The notes: a model not told the origin generated them from the sequence alone. Positions 1-12,938 are shown, numbered from the stretch's first letter. The stretch is 64,000 bases of DNA from Micromonospora sp. BL4 (GCF_003667505.1 NZ_RCVJ01000161.1:1-64000); one strand, 5' to 3'. A program made the numbers and translations.

Positions 1-660
1 TATAAGAGACAGGCCGAGCACGGCGAACGCCCCGGACGCCCAGACCCCGCCGGCGTTCGCGCCGAGCGCCCCGAAACAGATCACCAGCAGCGAGACCAGG
101 ATCGACGCGATCCCGGCCACCAGCGCCCCGACGGCCAGCCCCGAGGTGACCGGAGGCACGTCCAGGTAGACGACACCGAACGGGGTGCCCGACACCGACT
201 CCACCCGCTTCGGCGGCCGACGCTGGTCGTCGGTGGGTGGCGGCGGCACCGGCCTCCAGCCGGGGCCGTGACCCGGCATCGGCTGCCCCCATCCCGCCGG
301 CGCACCGTGCCCGCCCGCCGGGCCGGACGACGGCTGCCCCCAGCCGTGCGGCACCGGGTACGGCTGACCGGAACCGGGCGGAGGCGCACCCCAGCCGGGG
401 GGCGACGCATCCCAGCCGGGGGGCGACGCATCCCAGCCGGGGGGCGACGCGTCCCAACCGGGAGCGGTCCTCTGCGGGTTGCCCCAGTCGGGCGGGGACG
501 CCGGCGGCGTACCCGGGTCAGGGGAGGCCGCGGGCGAGTCGGGCTGCGCGCTCGGGTCGGGTCGCGCCCACCCGCTCGGCTCGAACGCGCCCGGACCGGT
601 GGCCGGCGCGCCAGGATGCCCGGCCGGATCATCCGCCGGGGGGCGCGCCGGTTCCGTCAC
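1..660 (-). CDS. Proline-rich membrane protein, DUF4190-like (3' end outside window)
   Basis: A GTG-started reading frame of 220 codons stays open to the window edge, so the C-terminus is missing. GAGGACCTC lies just upstream of the GTG. The first ~150 residues are a low-complexity Pro/Gly/Trp tail with three exact PPGWDAS repeats and further GWGQP-type motifs. A hydrophobic segment then begins (about residues 173-200, TSGLAVGALVAGIASILVS), with a second starting at the cut. This matches actinobacterial DUF4190-type proteins, in which a disordered cytoplasmic tail precedes a two-helix membrane domain. The next gene (762-1130) looks like a second member of the same class. Function unknown. Confidence 0.7.
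   Translation of the reverse strand, partial: MTEPARPPADDPAGHPGAPATGPGAFEPSGWARPDPSAQPDSPAASPDPGTPPASPPDWGNPQRTAPGWDASPPGWDASPPGWDASPPGWGAPPPGSGQPYPVPHGWGQPSSGPAGGHGAPAGWGQPMPGHGPGWRPVPPPPTDDQRRPPKRVESVSGTPFGVVYLDVPPVTSGLAVGALVAGIASILVSLLVICFGALGANAGGVWASGAFAVLGLSLI
391..453 (-). repeat. Three tandem 21-bp repeats inside a coding region
   Basis: Three head-to-tail copies of a 21-bp unit (ccagccggggggcgacgcat + c) encode PPGWDAS three times in frame; the third copy differs by one base. A degenerate fourth copy follows. The unit is a multiple of three, so copy-number change would keep the frame. Confidence 0.85.
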
Positions 661-761
661 GAGGTCCTCCAGTCGACAGGGCCGCCAGCCGCCACGCGGC
701 GACAACCGCCAGGCTACCGCCGGGGGCGCAGCCGCCCCCGCTGGGCGCGTACGCGGGCAAC

Positions 762-1130
762 TCAGTCCATGTTCGAGGGGTAGTCGTGGCCGAACGGCGC
801 GCCCGCCAGCCGGACCACCCCGATCACCACCGCCGCCACCACGGTGACCGCGACCAGAGCCAGACCGGCCCAGGCCAGCCGCTCCCCCCGCCGCAGCCAG
901 GCGCCACCGGTCAGGAAACCCCCCGAGGCGTACGCCTCCCGGCGCGCCTGGCGCGCCAGGTGGAGTGCCACCGTGGCGGGCACCACCCCGCCGATGAACA
1001 GGCCCGTCAGCATGCCGAGCAGCCCCAGCGCGAAGACCGCCCGCGCCTTGGTGGCACGGACCGGGTCGGGATCGAGCGGGTGGCGCAGGCCGTGCTGCGC
1101 GACGGACACCTGCCCGGGTGCGGTCGTCAT
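762..1130 (-). CDS. Small two-helix membrane protein (DUF4190-like)
   Basis: A 122-aa protein with a short hydrophilic N-terminus ending in a positively charged stretch (DPDPVRATKARA). Two predicted membrane helices follow (about residues 32-57 and 85-109), linked by a basic cytoplasmic loop (LARQARREA). Helix-loop-helix architecture with a G-rich first helix is typical of DUF4190 proteins. It lies downstream of rpoC but beyond a strong terminator, so it is probably transcribed separately. The annotated ATG has GGAGG only one base upstream, so a slightly internal start is possible. No enzymatic motif is visible. Confidence 0.6.
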   Translation of the reverse strand: MTTAPGQVSVAQHGLRHPLDPDPVRATKARAVFALGLLGMLTGLFIGGVVPATVALHLARQARREAYASGGFLTGGAWLRRGERLAWAGLALVAVTVVAAVVIGVVRLAGAPFGHDYPSNMD

Positions 1131-1177
1131 GCCTCCATCATGCCGAACCCGGTCCGCGGGTGGGCCGCTCCGGACGC

Positions 1178-1211
1178 GACGAGGCCCCCGGCGGATGCCG
1201 GGGGCCTCGTC
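1178..1211 (-). terminator. Intrinsic terminator after rpoC
   Basis: A perfect 15-bp inverted repeat (GACGAGGCCCCCGGC, loop GGAT, exact complement) starts about 14 bases past the rpoC stop codon. No long U-tract follows, as is common in actinobacteria. It closes the rpoB-rpoC transcript. Confidence 0.85.
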
Positions 1212-1224
1212 GTGTGGTTGGTGC

Positions 1225-5115
<3,891 letters not shown>

Positions 5116-5195
5116 TATGTCCCCTATGTCGTCGTCTGTACTGCTAATACTCGGGCGAGGTCGGGGGCCGGCGAGCCGGCCCCCGACCGCTCACC

Positions 5196-8100
5196 TCAGA
5201 CCTCTTCGACCGAGCTCGGCTCGCGCCGGGACAGGTCGATGCCCAGCTCCTCAGCGGCCCGGAACACCTCGTCGTCGGTCTCGCGCATCTCCAGGGCCAC
5301 GCCGTCGCTGGACAGCACCTCAACGTTGAGGCACAGCGACTGCAGCTCCTTGAGCAGCACCTTGAACGACTCCGGGATGCCCGGCTCCGGGATGTTCTCG
5401 CCCTTGACGATGGCCTCGTAGACCTTCACCCGGCCGAGGACGTCGTCGGACTTGATCGTGAGCAGCTCCTGCAGGGCGTACGCGGCGCCGTACGCCTGCA
5501 TCGCCCAGCACTCCATCTCACCGAAGCGCTGACCACCGAACTGCGCCTTACCACCCAGCGGCTGCTGCGTGATCATCGAGTACGGGCCGGTCGACCGTGC
5601 GTGGATCTTGTCGTCGACCAGGTGGTTGAGCTTCAGGATGTAGATGTAGCCGACCGCGATCGGGTCCGGCAGCGGCTCGCCGGAGCGACCGTCGAACAGC
5701 TGCGCCTTGCCGCTGGCGCCGATCAGCTGGTTGCCGTCCCGGTTGGGCAGCGTCGACGAGAGCAGACCGGAGATCTCCTCCTCGCGGGCACCGTCGAAGA
5801 CCGGGGTGGCCACGTTCGTGTCCCCCTCGGACTCGTCGGCGCCGATCGAGCGCAGCTGCTTCTTCCAGGCCGCGTCGTCGCCCTCGACCTTCCAGCCGGT
5901 CTTGGCCACCCACCCGAGGTGGGTCTCCAGCACCTGGCCGATGTTCATCCGGCTCGGTACACCCAGCGGGTTCAGCACGATGTCGACGGGCGTGCCGTCC
6001 TCAAGGAACGGCATGTCCTCGATCGGCAGGATCTTGGAGATGACGCCCTTGTTGCCGTGCCGGCCGGCGAGCTTGTCGCCGTCCTGGATCTTCCGCTTCT
6101 GGGCGACGTAGACCCGGACCAGCTCGTTGACGCCCGGAGGCAGCTCGTCGCCGTCCTCGCGGGAGAAGGTACGCACACCGATGACCGTGCCGGTCTCGCC
6201 GTGCGGCACCTTCAGCGAGGTGTCCCGGACCTCGCGCGCCTTCTCACCGAAGATCGCGCGGAGCAGCCGCTCCTCCGGGGTCAGCTCGGTCTCGCCCTTC
6301 GGCGTGACCTTGCCGACCAGGATGTCGCCGGGGACGACCTCGGCGCCGATCCGGATGATGCCGCGCTCGTCGAGGTCGGCGAGCATTTCCTCGCTGACGT
6401 TCGGGATGTCGCGGGTGATCTCCTCCGGACCGAGCTTGGTGTCCCGGGCGTCGACCTCGTGCTCCTCGATGTGGATCGAGGTGAGCACGTCCTGCTGCAC
6501 GAGGCGCTGCGACAGGATGATCGCGTCCTCGTAGTTGTGACCCTCCCAGCACATGAACGCCACGAGCAGGTTGCGCCCGAGCGCCATCTCGCCCTCGTCG
6601 GTGCAGGGACCGTCGGCGATGACCTGACCGGCCTCGACGCGGTCGCCCTCGAAGACGACCGGCTTCTGGTTGACGCAGGAGCCGGCGTTGGAGCGGCGGA
6701 ACTTGTGCAGCAGGTACGTCCGGCGGTGACCGTCGTCCTGGTGGATGGTGACGTAGTCGGCGCAGAGATCCTCGATCACACCGCCGACCTCGGCGACAAC
6801 CACGTCGCCGGCGTCGACCGCGGCCCGGTACTCCATGCCCGTACCCACCAGCGGCGCCTCGGCCTTGACCAGCGGCACCGCCTGGCGCTGCATGTTCGCG
6901 CCCATCAGTGCCCGGTTGGCGTCGTCGTGCTCGAGGAACGGGATCATGGCGGTCGCGACCGAGGTCATCTGCCGCGGCGACACGTCCATGTAGTCGACGG
7001 CGGCGGGGACCACGTCCTCGGTCTCGCCACCCTTACGACGACACAGGACCCGGTCCTCGGCGAACGTGCCGTCAGCCTTCAGCGGCGCGTTGGCCTGGGC
7101 CTTGACGAACCGGTCCTCCTCGTCCGCGGTCAGGTAGTCGATCTGGTCGGTGACCCGACCGTCGACGACCTTCCGGTACGGCGTCTCGATGAAGCCGAAC
7201 GGGTTGACCCGGGCGAAGGTGGACAGCGCGCCGATCAGGCCGATGTTCGGGCCTTCCGGCGTCTCGATCGGGCACATCCGGCCGTAGTGGGACGGGTGCA
7301 CGTCGCGGACCTCGAAGCCGGCCCGCTCCCGGGACAGACCACCCGGGCCGAGCGCGCTCAGCCGGCGCCGGTGGGTCAGACCCGCCAGCGGGTTGGTCTG
7401 GTCCATGAACTGGGACAGCTGCGACGTCCCGAAGAACTCCTTGATCGCCGCCACCACCGGGCGGATGTTGATCAGGGTCTGCGGGGTGATCGCCTCGACG
7501 TCCTGCGTGGTCATCCGCTCGCGGACGACCCGCTCCATCCGGGACAGGCCGACCCGAACCTGGTTCTGGATCAGCTCACCCACGGTACGCAGGCGCCGGT
7601 TGCCGAAGTGGTCGATGTCGTCGGCCTCGTAGCCCTCCTCACCGGCGTGCAGCCGGCAGAGGTATTCCACGGTGGCGACGATGTCGTCCTCGGTCAGCGT
7701 GCCGGTGGTGATCGGCACGTCGACTTCGAGCTTCTTGTTGAACTTGTAGCGCCCGACCTTGGCGACGTCGTACCTCTTCGGGTTGAAGAAGAGGTTGTCG
7801 AGCAGGGTCTGGGCGTTCTCGCGCGTCGGCGGCTCGCCAGGGCGGAGCTTGCGGTAGATGTCGAGCAGGGCCTCGTCCTGGCCGGCGATGTGGTCCTTCT
7901 CGAGCGTGGTCATCATCAGCTCGGACCAGCCGAACCGCTCACGGATCCGCTCAGCCGACCATCCGATGGCCTTGAGCAGGACCGTGACGGCCTGCCGACG
8001 CTTGCGGTCGATGCGTACGCCGACCGTGTCGCGCTTGTCGATGTCAAACTCCAGCCAGGCACCCCGACTCGGGATGACCTTGACGCTGGAGAGGTCGCGG

Positions 8101-8627
8101 TCGGAGGTCTTGTCCGGCTGCTTGTCGAAATACACGCCCGGGGACCGGACGAGCTGGCTGACCACGACGCGCTCGGTGCCGTTGATGACGAAGGTGCCCT
8201 TGGGCGTCATCATCGGGAAGTCACCCATGAACACCGTCTGGCTCTTGATCTCGCCAGTGGTGTTGTTGGTGAACTCCGCGGTCACGAAGAGCGGAGCGCA
8301 GTAGGTCAGGTCCTTCTCCTTGCACTCCTCGATCGAGGCCTTGACCTCGTCGAAGCGCGGCGCCGAGAAGGAGAGTGACATGGTGCCGGAGAAGTCCTCA
8401 ATGGGACTGATCTCTTCAAGGATCTCCGCGAGACCCGAGCGTGCGTGCGGGTCGTCCGCCGACCGGCCCTGCCAACCCTCGTTGCCGACGAGCCAGTCGA
8501 AGGACTCGTTCTGAATGGCGAGGAGGTTGGGGACCTCGAGGTGTTCGGTGATCCTGCCGAATGAAACTCGGCGGGGCGCGAATGCGCTCGACGTACGACT
8601 GGTCTTCGCAGGGCGGGAAGCTGCCAA
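5196..8627 (-). CDS. rpoB: DNA-directed RNA polymerase subunit beta
   Basis: A 1143-aa beta subunit. The chosen start is TTG (LAASRPAKTSRTSSAF), preceded by GGAAGGA about 8 bases upstream; TTG-started rpoB is usual in actinobacteria. The rifamycin-binding cluster reads SQLSQFMDQTNPLAG followed by LTHRRRLSALGPGG. The three main resistance positions (E. coli D516, H526, S531) are the sensitive residues; position 518 is Thr where E. coli has Asn. The C-terminal region (KAQFGGQRFGEMECWAMQAY) that pairs with beta' is intact. It is separated from rplL by a ~570-bp gap with an attenuator-like hairpin, and rpoC follows. Confidence 0.98.
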   Translation of the reverse strand: MAASRPAKTSRTSSAFAPRRVSFGRITEHLEVPNLLAIQNESFDWLVGNEGWQGRSADDPHARSGLAEILEEISPIEDFSGTMSLSFSAPRFDEVKASIEECKEKDLTYCAPLFVTAEFTNNTTGEIKSQTVFMGDFPMMTPKGTFVINGTERVVVSQLVRSPGVYFDKQPDKTSDRDLSSVKVIPSRGAWLEFDIDKRDTVGVRIDRKRRQAVTVLLKAIGWSAERIRERFGWSELMMTTLEKDHIAGQDEALLDIYRKLRPGEPPTRENAQTLLDNLFFNPKRYDVAKVGRYKFNKKLEVDVPITTGTLTEDDIVATVEYLCRLHAGEEGYEADDIDHFGNRRLRTVGELIQNQVRVGLSRMERVVRERMTTQDVEAITPQTLINIRPVVAAIKEFFGTSQLSQFMDQTNPLAGLTHRRRLSALGPGGLSRERAGFEVRDVHPSHYGRMCPIETPEGPNIGLIGALSTFARVNPFGFIETPYRKVVDGRVTDQIDYLTADEEDRFVKAQANAPLKADGTFAEDRVLCRRKGGETEDVVPAAVDYMDVSPRQMTSVATAMIPFLEHDDANRALMGANMQRQAVPLVKAEAPLVGTGMEYRAAVDAGDVVVAEVGGVIEDLCADYVTIHQDDGHRRTYLLHKFRRSNAGSCVNQKPVVFEGDRVEAGQVIADGPCTDEGEMALGRNLLVAFMCWEGHNYEDAIILSQRLVQQDVLTSIHIEEHEVDARDTKLGPEEITRDIPNVSEEMLADLDERGIIRIGAEVVPGDILVGKVTPKGETELTPEERLLRAIFGEKAREVRDTSLKVPHGETGTVIGVRTFSREDGDELPPGVNELVRVYVAQKRKIQDGDKLAGRHGNKGVISKILPIEDMPFLEDGTPVDIVLNPLGVPSRMNIGQVLETHLGWVAKTGWKVEGDDAAWKKQLRSIGADESEGDTNVATPVFDGAREEEISGLLSSTLPNRDGNQLIGASGKAQLFDGRSGEPLPDPIAVGYIYILKLNHLVDDKIHARSTGPYSMITQQPLGGKAQFGGQRFGEMECWAMQAYGAAYALQELLTIKSDDVLGRVKVYEAIVKGENIPEPGIPESFKVLLKELQSLCLNVEVLSSDGVALEMRETDDEVFRAAEELGIDLSRREPSSVEEV

Positions 8628-9107
8628 GATGCGTCCTTCCGAGGACCGGTGCTGCAGAACGGCTGGTACGCGTGCACTCCAATGACCCCACCGGAATTAT
8701 CCGTAAACGGACATTTCCGAGCAGGGGTCAAGTCGGAAGGCAGCGCAAACTAGCAGTGTAGCCGAGAGGCTAACCGCTGTCCAGCCCACCCCGCAGGTCG
8801 TCGCGGAACGTGCCTCGGCCCCCGTGAACCGGGGTCTGCCGGGCCGCTCGGAACGCAACGTTCCCGCTGGGCCGCTCGGGTTGCTGCGGCCGATGGTGCC
8901 GCCGCTGTCATACCCACGTCGTGGCCGTCGCAAGCGCGGTGTCTTGCTGGTGTCAGCGTGCCTGGCAGCCCGGGGCCGCGTCAAGGGCCGGTATCCGGGT
9001 CGGCCCGTCTTTCCCACCGAAGGGCGACCCGCCGCGCTCGTTCGGGTCCCCGGGAGGGGGCGTCGGCGCCCAGCTCAGGACGGCTGCCGACGGGGGCTCA
9101 CCAACAC

Positions 9108-9142
9108 GGCGGGCGACGATCCGTGTCGGATCGCCGCCCGCC
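9108..9142 (-). promoter_or_regulatory. rplL-rpoB intergenic hairpin (likely attenuator); rest of 8628-9198 has no gene
   Basis: A 15-bp stem with one mismatch and a GTGTC loop (arm GGCGGGCGACGATCC) lies about 55 bases after the rplL stop. A hairpin here is the usual partial terminator that lowers rpoBC transcription relative to rplJL. I see no credible gene in the rest of the ~570-bp gap, which probably also carries an rpoB promoter. Confidence 0.7.
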
Positions 9143-9198
9143 GCGACGCGATCGTGTCCCAGCTCACCGAGCCGGGTACGCGCTGGTGGAGCGTCAGG

Positions 9199-9582
9199 TC
9201 ACTTGAGGGTGACCTTGGCGCCCTCGCCCTCGAGCTTGGCCTTGGCCTTCTCGGCGGTCTCCTTGTTGACCTTCTCCAGGATGGCCTTCGGCGCGGACTC
9301 GACCGCGTCCTTGGCCTCCTTGAGGCCCAGGCCGGTCAGCTCACGCACGACCTTGATGACCTGGATCTTCTTGCCACCGTCAGCCTCGAGGACGACGTCG
9401 AACTCGTCCTTCTCCGGCTCGGCCTCGGCGGCGGCCGGAGCCCCACCGGCGGCGGCCACGGCGACCGGAGCCGCAGCGGTGACCTCGAAGGTGTCCTCGA
9501 ACTGCTTCACGAACTCGGAGAGCTCGATCAGCGTCATCTCCTTGAACGCGTCGAGCAGCTCGTCGGTGCTGAGCTTCGCCAT
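9199..9582 (-). CDS. rplL: 50S ribosomal protein L7/L12
   Basis: A 127-aa L7/L12 stalk protein, the multicopy factor-binding protein of the large subunit. The N-terminal dimerisation domain (KLSTDELLDAFKEMTLIELS) leads into an Ala/Pro-rich hinge (about residues 48-62). The conserved C-terminal domain follows (IQVIKVVRELTGLGLKEAK and AKAKLEGEGAKVTLK). It lies 55 bases downstream of rplJ in the same transcript, as expected because L10 and L12 form one complex. Length is normal. Confidence 0.98.
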   Translation of the reverse strand: MAKLSTDELLDAFKEMTLIELSEFVKQFEDTFEVTAAAPVAVAAAGGAPAAAEAEPEKDEFDVVLEADGGKKIQVIKVVRELTGLGLKEAKDAVESAPKAILEKVNKETAEKAKAKLEGEGAKVTLK

Positions 9583-9637
9583 GTCTGGCGTCCTTTCCTG
9601 AATCTGTTAAGTAAGAACGTGGTGCGCCGGGAGACCG

Positions 9638-10183
9638 TCAGGCCGCCTCGGCGCTCTCCTTCTCGCGCTTGTCCTGCAGTGCGGCCGCCAGACGGGCGGT
9701 CTTCGACAGCGGGGCCTGGAACAGGGCCGCGGCCTTGCTCAGGTTGCCCTTCATCGCGCCGGCCAGCTTGGCCAGCAGCACCTCGCGGGACTCCAGGTCG
9801 GCGAGCTTCGTGACCTCGGCCGCGGAAATGGCCTTGCCCTCGAAGACACCGCCCTTGATGACGAGCTTCGGGTTGGCCTTCGCGAAGTCGCGAAGCCCCT
9901 TCGCCGCCTCGACGACGTCGCCCGAAACGAAAGTCAGCGCGGTAGGACCGGTGAACAGCTCGTCGAGGCCGTTGATGCCCGCGTCCGTCGCAGCACGCTT
10001 CGCCAGCGTGTTCTTCGCGACCGTGTAGCTGGTCTCGGCGCCGAGCGAGCGCCGCAGCTGGGTGAGCTGGGAAACCGTCAGACCGCGGTACTCGGTCAGC
10101 ACGGTGGCGCCCGCGTTGCGGAAGCTCTCGGTCAGCTCAGCGACGGCCGTGGCCTTGTCGGCCCGGATCGGCTTGTCCGCCAT
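9638..10183 (-). CDS. rplJ: 50S ribosomal protein L10
   Basis: A 181-aa L10, which anchors L12 dimers on 23S rRNA. The conserved N-terminus (DKATAVAELTESFRNAGATVLTEYRGLTV) and the central TLAKRAATDAG region are present. The C-terminal part forms the helix that binds L12. The ATG is preceded by a strong GAGAGGAGGG ribosome site. A leader with an intrinsic terminator lies immediately upstream, consistent with autoregulation of rplJL by the L10-L12 complex, as known in other bacteria. Confidence 0.97.
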   Translation of the reverse strand: MADKPIRADKATAVAELTESFRNAGATVLTEYRGLTVSQLTQLRRSLGAETSYTVAKNTLAKRAATDAGINGLDELFTGPTALTFVSGDVVEAAKGLRDFAKANPKLVIKGGVFEGKAISAAEVTKLADLESREVLLAKLAGAMKGNLSKAAALFQAPLSKTARLAAALQDKREKESAEAA

Positions 10184-10261
10184 GTCCCTCCTCTCTCGTT
10201 ACTCGAGGCTGGTCCCCGTCGCGGCCGGAGCCGGAACGGGGGCGGAGGCAGCACGACAACG

Positions 10262-10420
10262 AAAAAGCCCCGGCGCAGGGCGCACGGGGCGAGGGCCGGC
10301 GGATCACGGTCGGCGGACCATGCTCACTGCCGAGTTACGCTTGCCGCCCTACGCGGGTCGCCCGTTGTCGCGGGACCTTCGACCGTGCCGAAGCACGGTG
10401 ACCAGCGGTCTCTGGGTGGT
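10262..10420 (-). promoter_or_regulatory. L10 leader-type mRNA element with attenuator upstream of rplJ
   Basis: Read on the minus strand, the region starts with a structured stretch containing AGAGACCGCTGGTCACC, a short hairpin CCGTGCTTCGGCACGG, and the GGGCGACCCGCGTAGGGC segment. It ends in a GCCCCG...CGGGGC stem followed by TTTTT at about 10262-10290, a true Rho-independent terminator ~80 bases before the rplJ start. This layout fits the ribosomal protein L10 leader family, which binds L10(L12)4. The assignment rests on pattern recognition, not a covariance search. Confidence 0.65.
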
Positions 10421-10527
10421 TCCTCATCCGTGAGAACACGGATGACGTCTGAAGAGTACGCGACCCCGTGACCAGCACCAAATCGTTCCCTGTGAGCCGG
10501 GCCACCGCCGTCTCGGCTCCGGGCGCC

Positions 10528-11217
10528 TCAACCCCGGGCCCGCCGCCGCACGAGGTAGCCGCCGACCGCCGCGGCGCTCCACGCCAGCGCCCAGGCGGTG
10601 AGCCCGACCATGGTGAGGGCTGCGGCGTCGCCCGCGGTGGTCCGGGCCGCGGCCATGATCGGCGGCGCCAACCAGGGGGCCACCGACCCGGTCAGGCCGA
10701 GCACCACCGCGCCGACGCCGCCGAGGGCCAGCACCGCGACGCCGTACCCGGCACCGCCCACGGACGCCCGGCTGGCCAGCGCCCCGAGAGCCACCGCAGC
10801 GGGTACGACCAGCAGATGCGCCCACAGCCCCAGCGCGACGCCGACCGGCACCGACCGGTCCGCGGGGTCGACCGGGCCGGTGACCCCGCCGACCAACCAC
10901 GGGAAGGCCAGCGCGACGGCCACCGTGACCAGCGCCGCCCCGCCGGCGGCGAGCAGCCCCGCCAGGCGTTCCCGGGCCACCCCCACCGTCACCTGGGCGA
11001 GCCGGCGCTGCACGTCCGGTTCGACGTCCAGCAGGATCTTGGTCTGCCAGGCGAGCACCGGGAAGAGCACCACCGCGGACACGCCGTACGCCTCCGCCGG
11101 CTGGGCCCGGCCGCCGCCGTACAGGATGCCGAGCGCGACGAGGCCGACGAGCAGCGGCGCGACCGCCCGCCCGGTCCGCAGGAAACCGGCCAGTCGCAGC
11201 CGGATCAGGGCGATCAT
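10528..11217 (-). CDS. ABC transporter permease (ABC-2-like)
   Basis: A 229-aa integral membrane protein starting MIALIRLRLAGFLRTGRAVA. The ATG overlaps the stop of the ATPase gene (ATGA), so the two are translationally coupled. About six hydrophobic helices are visible, ending in a basic tail (LVRRRARG). A basic N-terminal amphipathic segment followed by five or six helices resembles ABC-2 type exporter permeases. The substrate cannot be inferred. The pair sits between rplA and the rplJ leader but has a terminator upstream, so it is probably an independent unit. Confidence 0.75.
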   Translation of the reverse strand: MIALIRLRLAGFLRTGRAVAPLLVGLVALGILYGGGRAQPAEAYGVSAVVLFPVLAWQTKILLDVEPDVQRRLAQVTVGVARERLAGLLAAGGAALVTVAVALAFPWLVGGVTGPVDPADRSVPVGVALGLWAHLLVVPAAVALGALASRASVGGAGYGVAVLALGGVGAVVLGLTGSVAPWLAPPIMAAARTTAGDAAALTMVGLTAWALAWSAAAVGGYLVRRRARG

Positions 11218-12059
11218 CGGGCCTCCCCCGCGGCGCGGTCGACCGCCAGGCCGGCGCCGTCCACCGCCACCGGCTCGTCCGGTGTCCGGTCGGCACCGCC
11301 CGGTCCGGCCGGCGGTGGGGCGGGCCGGGCGTCGGGGCGTACCCGCAGCACCTGGTGGCCCTCGGCGCGCAACCGGGCGACGGTGCCGGCGACCCGCGCG
11401 GCCGGCACCGCGACCTCGATCACCGCGACCGTCCCGTCCGGCAGCGGGGTCTCCTCGGTCACCGAGCCGTCGGCCACCGCCCAGTGGCGCGCGCCCGGCA
11501 GCCGGACCGTCTCGCCACGGTGGTCGCTGACCAGGACCGACCCGCCGGCGGCCAGGACCTCGTCGATCAGCTCGGGAACCAGCTCCCGGGTGGAGGCGTC
11601 CAGCCCCTCCCACGGCTCGTCGAGCACCAGCAGGCCCGGCGGGCGCAGCATCGCCTGGGCGAGGCCGACCTTCTGCGCGGTGCCCTTCGACAGCTCCGGC
11701 AGCCGGACCGCGCGGAACGCGGCCAGCCCCAGCCGGTCGGTCCAGCCCGCGACGGCCTCGTCGGCCGCCGCGCGGCCCAGCCCGGCCATCCGGGCCATCC
11801 CGGTCAGGTAGCGCGCGACGGTGAACGGCTGGTCGGCCGGGAAGCGCTCCGGCACCCAGCCCACCCGCCGCGGCCGGTCGGCGACCCGGCCCCGAGCTGG
11901 CCGGAGGACCCCGGCAGCCACCTGGAGCAGGGTCGACTTGCCCACCCCGTTGCGGCCCAGCACGACCGCAACCTCACCCGGACCGATCCGCACATCCACG
12001 CCCCGCAGCACCCACGGACCACGCCGGTGGTACCGCAACCAGACGTTCTCCAGCCGCAT
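11214..12059 (-). CDS. ABC transporter ATP-binding protein
   Basis: A 281-aa ABC ATPase. The Walker A motif GRNGVGKST (about residues 34-42), the signature-like LSKGTAQKVGLAQAM and the Walker B LLVLDEPWEGLD are in the correct order. The signature differs from the LSGGQ consensus, as is common in ABC-2 exporters. The C-terminal ~90 residues form an extra domain (PDGTVAVIEVAVPAARV) followed by a Pro-rich tail of unknown role. Its stop overlaps the permease start by four bases. Together they probably form a homo- or heterodimeric exporter of unknown substrate. Confidence 0.85.
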   Translation of the reverse strand: MRLENVWLRYHRRGPWVLRGVDVRIGPGEVAVVLGRNGVGKSTLLQVAAGVLRPARGRVADRPRRVGWVPERFPADQPFTVARYLTGMARMAGLGRAAADEAVAGWTDRLGLAAFRAVRLPELSKGTAQKVGLAQAMLRPPGLLVLDEPWEGLDASTRELVPELIDEVLAAGGSVLVSDHRGETVRLPGARHWAVADGSVTEETPLPDGTVAVIEVAVPAARVAGTVARLRAEGHQVLRVRPDARPAPPPAGPGGADRTPDEPVAVDGAGLAVDRAAGEAR

Positions 12060-12090
12060 GGGGTCGAGCGTGTCACACCGCAGACGCGGC

Positions 12091-12120
12091 GGGGCGCCGC
12101 CACGGTGGTGGCGGCGCCCC
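12091..12120 (-). terminator. Terminator after rplA
   Basis: A perfect 13-bp stem (GGGGCGCCGCCAC) with a four-base loop lies 25 bases past the rplA stop. It separates the rplK-rplA transcript from the ABC transporter genes. Confidence 0.8.
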
Positions 12121-12144
12121 GGTGGAGCGAAGTGTCGGCTCGGC

Positions 12145-12861
12145 TCAGGCCTCGACCGAGTCCTCAGTCAGGTTCTTCACCAGGTTGGGGTCGACCGGGA
12201 CGCCCGGGCCCATCGTGGTGGTCAGGATGACCTTGCGGAGGTACTTGCCCTTCGCCGCGGACGGCTTGGCGCGCAGCACCTCGTCGAGCACCGCGGCGTA
12301 GTTGTCCACCAGCTGGCTCTCCGAGAAGGAGGCCTTGCCGATGATCAGGTGCAGGTTGGAGTGCTTGTCCACCCGGAAGGTGATCTTGCCGCCCTTGATG
12401 TCCTGCACCGCCTTGGTGACGTCCATGGTCACCGTGCCGGTCTTCGGGTTCGGCATGAGACCGCGCGGGCCCAGGATCCGCGCGATCCGGCCGATCTTGG
12501 CCATCTGGTCCGGCGTGGCGATCGCCGCGTCGAAGTCGAGCCAACCACCCTGGATCCGGGCGACCAGCTCGTCGGTGCCCACCTCGTCCGCACCCGCCGC
12601 GGCGGCCTCATCGGCCTTCGCGCCGGCGGCGAAGACGATCACGCGGGCGGTCTTACCGGTGCCGTGCGGCAGGTTGACCGTGCCGCGGACCATCTGGTCC
12701 GCCTTGCGGGGGTCGACGCCGAGGCGCATGGCGACCTCGACCGTGGCGTCGAACTTGACGTTGGTGGTCTCCTTGGCCAGCTTCACGGCCTCGGCGGGGG
12801 TGTAGAGCTTGGACCGGTCGATGACGTCGGCGGCCTTGCGGTAGCTCTTGCTGCGCTGCAT
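12145..12861 (-). CDS. rplA: 50S ribosomal protein L1
   Basis: A 238-aa L1, which binds 23S rRNA at the E-site stalk and in many bacteria also represses its own operon. The recognisable segments are the N-terminus QRSKSYRKAADVIDRSKLY, RLGVDPRKADQMVRGTVNLP, and ILGPRGLMPNPKTGTV with the invariant GLMPNPK. The ATG has AGGAG nine bases upstream. It follows rplK by ~78 bases and ends before a perfect terminator hairpin. Length is normal. Confidence 0.97.
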   Translation of the reverse strand: MQRSKSYRKAADVIDRSKLYTPAEAVKLAKETTNVKFDATVEVAMRLGVDPRKADQMVRGTVNLPHGTGKTARVIVFAAGAKADEAAAAGADEVGTDELVARIQGGWLDFDAAIATPDQMAKIGRIARILGPRGLMPNPKTGTVTMDVTKAVQDIKGGKITFRVDKHSNLHLIIGKASFSESQLVDNYAAVLDEVLRAKPSAAKGKYLRKVILTTTMGPGVPVDPNLVKNLTEDSVEA

Positions 12862-12938
12862 TGCTGATTACTCCTGTGGTCTCTGGCGGGCCGCTCGGCG
12901 CGGGCCCTCCCACGATGGGTCGTCGGCCGGGGCCGAGG

